Assembly: GCA_963682025.1 (NCBI GenBank) | Contig: OY821519.1 | Span: forward strand, 71,872,525 to 71,936,524 | Length of the DNA: 64,000 bases | Direction: 5' to 3' | Origin: Cordilura impudica | Taxonomy: Eukaryota; Arthropoda; Insecta; Diptera; Scathophagidae | Shown: positions 56,551 through 64,000 of the stretch, piece by piece | How the letters are laid out: each line of letters begins with the position of its first letter | Numbering within the stretch: the stretch's first letter is position 1 | Program-made: the position numbers and the translations under genes | Notes under the pieces: generated by a model | Told to the model about the DNA's origin: nothing | The model's input: only the letters and a program-made list of their open reading frames with translations | Databases searched by the model: none

Positions 56551-56576
56551 AATTAGAAATAATAAAATATTAATGC

Positions 56577-56600
56577 TAATACAATACAATACAATACAAT
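56577..56600. repeat. (ATACA)n microsatellite
   Basis: Four to five tandem ATACA units. Confidence 0.85.
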
Positions 56601-56734
56601 CAAAAAGAAAAAAATACTAAAAATGAATAGCAATAATTTATAATGAAACGCATTTGAAGAAATTTCGCTTTACTTTTCTTTTTTTCAAAAATTTTTTTAA
56701 CAATTACTACATTTAAAAAAATTATCTATAATAT

Positions 56735-57065
56735 TAATAGGCTAGGCGATTTTTTGTTACCGATGTTTTGTTCTACCGTTTTATCCCAATTTTGACCAAA
56801 CGTTTATTATTTGAAAGGTATTTCTTTTTAGCTGTTCACCAGATTTACAGATTTTAAAATTTTAAAGTTGCTACTAACACATACATAAAATTATACATAT
56901 GCTATGTGTGTGTATATTAAATTTGTTAATGTGTTTGTTAATGAGTTTGTTATCTTCATTCAGAATAATAATATACCAAAAAAGTGTGGGTTTGTGAATT
57001 GGCTAAGTATAAAAATAAAATTGCCTAGAAATTGCGCACGAATTTCGAGAGCTGGGAAATGCTAG
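56735..57065 (+). mobile_element. Helitron-like element, complete, 331 bp
   Basis: It starts TCTATAATATTAATAGGC after A (56734). TTTGAAAGGTATTTCTTTTT and CTACTAACACATACATAAAA follow, then ACGAATTTCGAGAGC and terminal CTAG (57062-57065) before T. The first base pairs of the terminal hairpin are altered (GCACGAATTTCGAG). Confidence 0.85.
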
Positions 57066-58059
57066 TATATATAAATAACTGATTTCTAATAACCTCTTAA
57101 AATATAGCAAATAAATTGTGTTAAAATCTTATATTGCACAAAAATGACAAAACAAAATACAAATATGCGTTTAAGTAAATTTCGCTTACCGTATTAATTT
57201 GAAAATACAGAGGAATATTTTTTATGCGCCTTTATACTGTTTACAATTTTTTAGCCATTGCAAATGTGAATATGTTTATTTTTAGCGTTTTATGGTAAAT
57301 AGGCTTAATAAATATAACATTGAAGTAAAAAAAATTTTTCGCGCTAGTTTTATTTTTTGGTACTATTTGCATATTTAATGAAAAATAATGGAATTGACGA
57401 ATAATTCATCTCTTCACTGTATACATAAAAAGTAATGTGTGAGTTAAAGCAATTTCAACATCCTCGGAACCAAACTTAGATCCAGGAAAATAACCTGAAC
57501 ATTACCGAAAGTTTAGAAATGTTTTGTTTATTATTCTATTTTGTTAAATTTTTAATATAAAACCATAAAATTTGTTTTATTATTTGGCTTTTCAACCTTT
57601 TTGCGAATTATTTTTTCTACAGACGTAAATACTGACACACAAACTGATTGTTGTTTTGCATGTATGCATGGGAGTGTGGCTATATATGTACATTAGTATG
57701 TACTTATTACGTATTGCTGTTACTGTTGTTATTGTATTTGGGAATTTGGTGTAGATGATGTCGTTTGTTCGTTTCGTTTATTCTTTGGCGACCTCAATAT
57801 ACAAATAAATTGTTTGCATATCGTGCAAATATCATGAAACCTTATTTTGTTTGTGTTCTACTTAGTTCAGCTCTTATGTGTGGAATTTCGGTTTTTTTAC
57901 AGGGTGATGCAATAGAAGGGATATTTTTTTTTCATTGTATGGGACACATTATAATCAACCAAAACAAAAAGAGTGAAGTGATTATTAATGAATCACTTTT
58001 TCATTAATTGCAAAGGAAGATCATATTTGCAAGTAACGACTTTAAAAAAACTTTCGAAG
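57066..58059. other. Unassigned DNA with one small open frame of possible interest
   Basis: No element similarity was seen. An ATG at 57834 opens 57 codons whose start (MKPYFVCVLLSSALMCG) is shaped like a secretion signal. The sequence TTTTTTTACAG just before GGTGATGC (57901) looks instead like a splice acceptor. Neither reading has other support. TGTATGTACATTAG-type repeats lie near 57660-57705. Confidence 0.25.
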
Positions 58060-58500
58060 ATGTCAACATAAAGTCATTATGACCGACCGACGATACCTTA
58101 TACCATATGTTTAGATACCCTATCTCTTAGGTCCAACTAATTAGATATAGAAAATAGGCATAAACCAACCGATCGTGACCATATTTCGTATGGTAACTTA
58201 TTTTTTGCAAAAACATATACAAACTAAATTTGAGAAAATCTGTGCAATATTTTAGTTTTTTGATAGTTTAAAATGAAGATTGGGTTTATCAGGGTTTATT
58301 TAGTCTTGGACTACTAATAAATTGATGTAATAAACATACACAAACCCATTTTGACCGAGATCTATATGATAATTTGGATATTATCGCGATATAAGTCGAT
58401 CTCATATCGGTTATTTGTGTGGGGACTAAGTCTGAACATGAACCAGTGGCCGATACAAGCTTATTTACTAAATTTCATCAAAATATATTCACATGGACAC
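58060..58500 (-). repeat. INE-1-like repeat, first part, split by hAT MITE
   Basis: CATTATGACCGACCGACGATAC start, TCTTAGGTCCAACTAATTAG, GATCGTGACCATATTTC, then CATGAACCAGTGGCCGATAC and ending ATGGACAC (58493-58500), the target copy. Confidence 0.8.
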
Positions 58501-59339
58501 TAGGGTGGCCCTTAATAAAAAAAAGTGTTCAAACTCTTGGTCACACCCCCTAGAAATATGCGAATAGCAATCAAAAAACATTTAGAGGTGGCTCAACGTG
58601 ATTGAAAATTTCAAGTGTGTTTATATGGGGAAAATATGACTTTTTCTTCAGATTTTACAAAAATTTCGTTCTATAGTTTAATTTTTCCGACAAAATGTTA
58701 TATAATTCGGAAAAAAACTATAAATCCTTGTAAAAAAATTCTGGCATAGGGATTTACTTAAAAACTCACACAGCTAAATTTTCAAATTTAGTTTCAGAAA
58801 ATTTTTCAAAACTTAAAAAATAAGTTTTCAAAGATTTATCAAAAAAATTTTCCATTTTCGGTCTCAATGCGCAATAGGTTAACAAGGTGGTAATAAAACA
58901 ATACTTCATATCTGAGGACTTACAGGTATAGAGACTAAAACAAAATGTTGGCTTTAATTAATTTCTTAAATTTGAAAAAATGCCATTAAATTTCTTAATC
59001 TAGTTTTTTTTTGGCACAAAAGTGGTTGGGGCATTAGCTATTTCTTGGTGAGTTTTTATTCTATTTTGAAGTGTTATAGCTTTTTGAATGTATAATTTAA
59101 TGCTGAACCCGAGTTATGAAACAACTTGTCGAAAAAATTAAACTATAGAACGAAATTTTCGTAAAATCTGAAAAAAGTCATATTTTCCCCATATAAACAC
59201 ACTTGAGATTTTCAATCGCGTTGAGCCAACTCTAAATGTTTTTTGATTGGCCCAAAACTTTGTATTTCTCACTTTTTTTGCTATTCGCATATTTCTAGGG
59301 GGTGCGACCCAGAGTTCGAACACTTTTTTTCGCCATATA
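58501..59339. mobile_element. hAT-type MITE with long inverted arms, copy 2
   Basis: TAGGGTGGCCCTTAATAAAA at the start. The right arm is the inverted copy and ends GTTCGAACACTTTTTTTCGC then CATATA. Target copies ATGGACAC (58493-58500) and ATGAACAC (59340-59347) differ at one base. Arms match for over 300 bp (for example AAAATATGACTTTTTCTTCAG against TCTGAAAAAAGTCATATTTTC). It is shorter in the middle than copy 1 at 4105. Confidence 0.82.
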
Positions 59340-59412
59340 ATGAACACACATACAGACTGACGGACAGTGGACGGACGGGCATCGACCTTGACTCCATAGT
59401 GGTATAAGGTAT
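59340..59412 (-). repeat. INE-1-like repeat, end part
   Basis: ATGAACACACATACAGACTGACGG, a short GGAC track, then CCATAGTGGTATAAGGTATAA. The ATCGACTCAG block is deleted. Confidence 0.75.
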
Positions 59413-59916
59413 AATAAAAAGCCGATTTGAGGGAAAAAATAATACTATGTTATAAATAGAAGAAATTTATTATTTTTTTAAATTGACCTAGTACAAGTTA
59501 ATAGGCCGGGTCACTTAAGTCACTTTTCAGTTTTCAGAATTGTATTTAAACACCCTCAAAATCTGAAGTTATCGACAAAATACGTTTTTTCAATACTTGG
59601 TGGACTAAAATGTTTTCAACTAAAGCAGTTTTGGACCGTTTTCCAATTTTTGAACGGTTTTGGAAAGTGGATAGTTAAGCTTTCCAAATATAGAGATATG
59701 TTAATACTTCTAAAAAAACCCATTGAAATAACAACCCCCAATACCCGATCTTAGTACTACAGAATATTTTTGGCATTTATTAGAGCGCAGAATCCGTCAG
59801 TATGAAATAACCCCAAAGAAAATATTAAAAAGCAACCTTTTGGATGAGTAGGGTAAAACCAGTAAAGCGGATACTTCAAGGCTGATCTATTGTCCAGTGA
59901 ATAGCACAAAGCATTA
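59413..59916. other. Unassigned DNA
   Basis: Nothing recognised. Confidence 0.3.
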
Positions 59917-60484
59917 TCTTATATATAAAAATTGAGACTATGCATATGTAGATATTAAACTAACTTGAAGAGTTGCGAAAAAAAATAGGCAGGATCAGGT
60001 CAATGGGCGTGGCACCCACCATACAAAGTAAATATTTAATGACAAATTTCTAGAGTTCTGTCAAAGATAAAGTCTTGGGACTTAGTGTGAATTCAGTTAT
60101 CAACGTTAGTATTCTGGAAAAAATGGGCGGGATCAAACCAGTGGGCGTGACACCTTCCACACATGGTAAATATCTAGAGTACTATGATGGCCAGAGTCTT
60201 GAAATTTTCTGCACATCAATAGGTTGTTAATGTAAGTAGTCGTGCCAAAAATGGGCGGTATAGGGTTTGTGGGTGTGACACCTTCTATACAAAAAAAATT
60301 ATCTGGAGTACTATAAACACGACCGTCTTGCAACTACGTGTGAGTCCACAAATGATGAGTGTGAGCAGTTATATGAAAAATGGGCGGGATCAAACCAGTA
60401 AGCGGGGCACCTCCCATACATGGTAATTACTTATCATCATATATTTCCAGTGCTATGGCAAACAACGTTTGCCCGGTCAGCTAG
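59917..60484 (+). mobile_element. Helitron-like element with internal tandem repeats
   Basis: It follows A (59916) and starts TCTTATATATAAAAATTGAG. A perfect hairpin GGCAAAC-AAC-GTTTGCC (60458-60474) lies ten bases before the terminal CTAG (60481-60484), followed by T. Inside are four diverged ~120-bp units built on ATGGGCGGGATC..CCAGTGGGCGTG and CACC.CCCATACA, starting near 59998, 60121, 60249 and 60378. Confidence 0.78.
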
Positions 60485-60660
60485 TTTATTAGCCGCACAA
60501 GTCATGTCTGGAGGGAACTTCCCGCTTAGGTCTTTTCTTTCACTTACAATATATGTAGTCAAATTTTACTCTTTCCCATATCTTTCTGATATTAACACAG
60601 TGTACGGCTTTAATAGGGGGCGTTCCCTGAAGTTTGATGTATATAAAAAAATTAAAAGGT
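60485..60660 (+). pseudogene. LINE ORF2 C-terminal tail fragment
   Basis: Across frames it reads (S)RTSHVWRELPA, VFSFTYNI, then FKFYSFPYLSDINTVYGF-like words, the same type of tail as at 21195-21310. A Helitron end directly precedes it. Confidence 0.5.
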
Positions 60661-60679
60661 GACTTTTATTGAAAAATAA

Positions 60680-61010
60680 AAAATTTTCATTTATTCTACC
60701 AAATCAATGTCATCACCTTAAAGGTAATCTCGGGAATATTTTTTGGAGTGCATTGAAGAACCACAAGTCAAACGGTACTAAATCAGGTGAATGCTGTAGT
60801 TGTTGAACAATATGAGTTAAATGTTGTGTGAAATGGTTCCGAAGAACGAATGCAGTGTGAGGCGGTGTTTTATTGTGGTGCAAAAACGAAAAGTTATCTG
60901 TTCATAATTCGGACCTCTTTTTGCGAATAGCTTTAAGCAAATGACGCATAAAAATTTCATATGGCAACTCTAACGGAACTGGGAATAGTGGAAATTAGAT
61001 GTATAAATAT
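60680..61010 (-). pseudogene. Mariner transposase, C-terminal half (split by SINE)
   Basis: The minus strand reads PYEIFMRHLLKAIRKKRSEL, then TDNFSFLHHNKTPPHTAFVL, RNHFTQHLTHIVQQL and QHSPDLVPFDLWFF. These match the classical mariner pattern LHHDNAPSHTA...YSPDLAPCDFFLF. The D of HHDN is replaced (HHNK), so a catalytic aspartate appears lost. The N-terminal half lies at 61401-61800. Confidence 0.85.
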
Positions 61011-61091
61011 ATAAATATTAAAAATTCAAAAATAACGATTTTTTGTTTGACAGTGTTTTATCTTCTGAGATTACTACGAAGTAAATGCTGC

Positions 61092-61400
61092 AGGATATAA
61101 AACTGATTCTTAGCCACACTGATTGTAGTCCTGACTTAAGGTGAGTGTGTTAAAGCGCATGACCAAAAAGTGCAAGTACGAGTGTATGTGAGATGGACAC
61201 AGGGTCAAACCTCACGGCAGCCCTAAGAAGAAAAATTGCACACAGAAATAATCTAATTAATTATAATATAACAATTATTACAATGTTTAATAAAATCACT
61301 GATGAAGACTGAGATGCCAGAAATCGATCTGATTAGGATTACAGAGTACTTATGAAAGTTAGAAATATATGTTTTTTTCCTCTTTACCATGCACCATTAA
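61092..61400 (+). mobile_element. tRNA-derived SINE with hammerhead motif, copy 3
   Basis: ATATAAAACTGATTCTTAGC start, A-box-like TAAGGTGAGTGTGTTAAAGC (61137-61156), B box (degenerate) GGGTCAAACCT (61202-61212), hammerhead at 61294-61334, and tail CTTTACCATGCACCATTAAA. It splits a mariner transposase, which proves it moved as a unit. A target duplication was not identified. Confidence 0.75.
61294..61334 (+). ncRNA. Hammerhead motif in SINE copy 3, with compensatory stem I change
   Basis: Stem I is AATCA/TGATT rather than AATCG/CGATT: both strands changed and pairing is kept. Core CTGATGA is at 61299-61305. Stem II GAC/GCC has one mismatch. GAAA is at 61320-61323, the palindrome TCGA at 61324-61327, then TC. 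Confidence 0.62.
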
Positions 61401-61800
61401 AATAACAAATTCATTCATTACAGCTAGGTCCGGCGAAAGGAATTCATAATGTATGGCAATCGTAAACAATGTCTTTGATTTTTGAAAGAATTTGTTGTGA
61501 TCTTATCGATCTTGTTTCGTCTTTTGCACAATATTCGCCCAACTGGTTGCTTGTTTTGGGGTCTTGTACAAAGATACGAGTGTCGTTACACGTTAAAGTT
61601 TATTTTATTTTACTCAGGCAGTCAGAAGGCATTATTTCAAAGATATTAATGCGATGTTCTTTTTCAAGAAGATTTAGTGTTACTGCAGCCATTCGAACAA
61701 GATTCAAAATACGTTTTCAAATGGATTTGACTGATCTTTCTGAAATATCAATAGTATCAGCCAAATCTCTGATTGTCAATTGATTATTTTTTGGCATCCT
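61401..61800 (-). pseudogene. Mariner transposase, N-terminal half (split by SINE)
   Basis: The minus strand reads NNQLTIRDLADTIDISERSV (helix-turn-helix; compare R.LT..ELA...GIS.GSV), NLLEKEHRINIFEIM, then DPKTSNQLGEYCAKDETR (for DPET..QS.EW..K.E.R) and IHYEFLSPDLAVMNEFVI. The DETW catalytic motif is damaged. It continues in the 60680-61010 half across the SINE. Confidence 0.85.
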
Positions 61801-62149
61801 TCAACCCTTTCTCAAACTTTTGGAATTATTTTTACACTTTTTTTGTGATATAGAACTTACGAAAGGGTTAGTTGCCAAACGAGCTGTCACACTGACTGCG
61901 CTCACTTTATGACACCTATCAGTACACTCTGGAAATTATCATGAAGGGATTCTCGCTTGAGCAACGCTACCAAATTATTCAAATTTAATTTGAAAATTAG
62001 TTATCGAATCGCGCAACTTATAGACAATATTTTATCGCAATATTATGTTTAGCGATGTCGCTCATTTTTAGTTTAATGGGTATGTTAATGAAAAAAATTG
62101 CTGTATATGGAGTGACACCAACACACAGCAGATCCTGCAGACTATATAC
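61801..62149. other. Unassigned DNA
   Basis: Likely decayed flanks of the two mariner remnants. No motif is clear. Confidence 0.3.
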
Positions 62150-62340
62150 ATGTAAATATTTGGACGATTTACACGTTGCTGGCATAATCGGGCCCTATTT
62201 CCCCAAAAATACAGAAATCACAATTTGGCGATAAGCTGATTTCGAGAAATGGACCTGTCAGTTGGCTTCCAAGTTCATGCGATTTGACACATATCGATTA
62301 TCCCTTGTAGGGCCAAGTGAAGTCATTGGTCTATGGCGAA
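62150..62340 (+). pseudogene. Mariner-type transposase remnant, split by an INE-1-like repeat
   Basis: AGIIGPYFPKN, then after a deletion LISRNGPVSWLPSSCDLTHI and DYPL followed by TAG (for W) then GQVKSLVYGEQ. This matches the third catalytic motif of the same broad type as copies 1-3 (RSCDLTP.DYYLWG) but with different sequence. The frame resumes at about 63096. Confidence 0.75.
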
Positions 62341-63092
62341 CAAGTGAGAAAATTATAGTCGGTCTAGACCGACTATATGATATCCTATACCATGGTTTAG
62401 AGACCCTATCTCTTCGGTCCAACAAATTGGATATAGAAAATAAGCGTAAACAAATTCGAATGGCATTGTTATTAGTGTTTTTGGCTGCAGATATGAGGAT
62501 ATGGGGGCTAGGTCGAAAAATGGACCGATAGCGACCATATTTGTTGAAGTCACTTATATTTTGAAAAAAAATATACAAACCAAATGTGAGAAAAATCTGT
62601 GCACTATTTTTGTTTTTTGATAGATTTCAGTGAAGATAGGGAAGCAGCTCTATATGGGGCTTATGACTAAGAATTGTCCTTTAGGGATAATTTTTGGACT
62701 ACTGATTAATGGATATAATAAGTGCATATAAATCCAATTTGACTGAGAGCTATATGATAATTTGCATCTTATGGCAATTTATGTTGATTTTATAGCGGTC
62801 ATTTGTATGGGGACTAGGCCTGAACATGGACCGAATTTCACCATTTTCCATAGCGTTCATTGGATGGCTGGTAGAAGCTTATATGTCAATTTTTATCAAA
62901 AGATATTCATGGACACACAGACGGACAGACGGATAGACGGACGGACGGACGGACATCGCTGAATCGACTCAGAAGGTGATTCTGAGTAGAGCGGTATAAT
63001 AAAAGATGGTCCTGGATCTAATATTTTTGGTTTACAAACAGCAGCACAAAGTCATTATACCCAAACCACATAGTGGTATGGGGTATAAAAAC
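62341..63092 (-). repeat. INE-1/DINE-1-like repeat, full length, inside a mariner remnant
   Basis: CAAGTGAGAAAATTATAGTC with the palindrome TCGGTCTAGACCGA, TCGGTCCAACAAATTGGATA, AATGGACCGATAGCGACC, (GGAC)n at 62919-62953, ATCGACTCAGAAGG..TTCTGAGT and the closing ACCACATAGTGGTATGGGGT. Confidence 0.88.
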
Positions 63093-63265
63093 TAGCAATA
63101 ATTGACGCTATGGAAACCAACATTGTTCATGTTCATATTATACGGCCAGAAATGCTCGTAAAATTGGCTCAAAATTGGCCGCTAAGAACAGCCGTAGTGG
63201 CCATATGCCCGAAATTACTTCCAAATGCTTATGCCATGTATAATTATTTCGAACAAATAAATTGT
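63093..63265 (+). pseudogene. Mariner-type transposase remnant, C-terminal end
   Basis: Frames give AMETNIVHVHIIRPEMLVKL, AQNWPLR, then after a shift SRSGHMPEITSK, matching the usual end ALK.NI...I.DI...ML.....NW..R...C....G.H.PEI.FK. It continues the remnant at 62150-62340. Confidence 0.72.
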
Positions 63266-64000
63266 TTTGATTAAAATTTAATTTTTTTGTGTTATTTTTT
63301 TCAATTTCGAGTTCTATCGGGCTAAAAAAGCTTTACATTATTCTTAACGTTTCGGCAACAGAAATTTCTTTCCCTAAACAAAAGATAATAGAATTTCTTT
63401 ATTCAGCAAAATCAGATATTTTTAAAATTTCCAAATTCGGTTTTAGTTGGTTACAAAAATGAGCATCACTATTGAAACAATGAAAATATCATAAAGAGTA
63501 CTACTTACCTGAAAAAAAAAATATAGCATTTTTTATGATTTTCGATAAACCTACGAAGTTTAAATTGAAAAGTCTCTTTTTTTATTTGGGCACAATATTA
63601 AGGGAAGTTAAGATTATGATCAAATAATTTTTTGCCTTAATCCCCATATGAAAAGCAAACAACAAATTCATAACAATATCCAACAAACTTCTATTATTTA
63701 TGACCTCAATACGATCCAAATTCAGGAATAACTTTAACCTTTTTACTAGTTGTATTATAAATTTTATTATTATTTTATTATTAGCAACAATACTTTGTTG
63801 GATCTCTATTTTGTAAGCAATATTTCTAACGTATTACTTTATGACCAAATTTCAGCATCATGTTTTTCCATAAATGATTTGATTTTGTCTGTCTACGATT
63901 TTCATATTCAGGGAGAAACGAATTGCATGTACTTATACATAGACTTTAAAAACTTAAATTATAGTTTACTATATGAATACATTGGATACATTAATTGGGA
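63266..64000. other. AT-rich DNA, nothing recognised
   Basis: No frames, terminal repeats or family similarity were seen up to the window end. Confidence 0.3.

Noticed and set aside
62258..62578. Open frames of ~66-106 codons on both strands
   Set aside because: They lie within an INE-1-like repeat and recur as shadows in other copies (for example 43281-43508, 26384-26602, 62762-62962).
1..64000. LTR retrotransposon or endogenous retrovirus
   Set aside because: No paired LTRs, gag or protease/integrase motifs were found. All RTs here are of LINE or Penelope type.

Overview
The window looks like intergenic or intronic DNA from a higher fly (Diptera, probably a calyptrate such as a blow fly or muscid). 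The reasons are the strong A+T bias, about a dozen INE-1/DINE-1-like repeats carrying the (GTCC/GTCT)n track, several Tc1/mariner, piggyBac, hAT, Helitron and jockey/CR1-type remnants, and a Penelope-like fragment. This organism call is an inference. I found no intact protein-coding gene. Every recognisable coding block is a broken transposase or reverse transcriptase, and every longer open frame outside them is weak.

Layout. 0-5 kb: a truncated mariner-type element, an INE-1-like repeat, a Tc1 remnant, a Penelope-like RT fragment ending in a minimal hammerhead-like motif, and a hAT-type element with long inverted arms. 5-10 kb: a very large palindromic element whose right arm is split by a piggyBac element with an exact TTAA duplication. 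10-13 kb: a nearly complete jockey-type retrotransposon with a 12-bp target duplication. 13-15 kb: purine-rich single-copy-looking DNA. 15.8-19.9 kb: an INE-1-like repeat split by a 3.3-kb unit whose arms each hold a mariner copy, facing each other. 20-29 kb: LINE fragments, a TTAA MITE with its empty site preserved in a paralogue, a tRNA-derived SINE with a hammerhead motif, Helitrons, and a large inverted repeat. 29-33 kb: mostly unassigned DNA with microsatellites and one good splice-donor-like site. 33-40 kb: MITEs, a second hammerhead SINE, a remnant of a repetitive arthropod ORF family, and a Tc1 remnant. 40-46 kb: a piggyBac inside a hAT-like ORF, tandem INE-1-like repeats, and a MITE split by a Helitron. 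46-52 kb: two Helitrons head to tail, and a 2.4-kb hAT element inside an INE-1-like repeat. 52-57 kb: Tc1/Tc3 remnants, a CR1/jockey-type LINE, and Helitrons. 58-64 kb: a hAT MITE inside an INE-1-like repeat, a Helitron, a mariner split by a third hammerhead SINE, and a mariner-type remnant split by an INE-1-like repeat.

How it fits together. The window is a nested graveyard of mobile elements. Insertion order can be read from target duplications and from reading frames that resume across insertions. The most interesting signal is the set of tRNA-headed SINE-like repeats that each carry a minimal type-I hammerhead motif. Stem I shows a compensatory change between copies, and a related motif sits at the end of the Penelope-like fragment. 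This suggests a small ribozyme-bearing (retrozyme-like) SINE family, possibly mobilised by Penelope-like elements. The second is the inverted composite at 16.1-19.5 kb.
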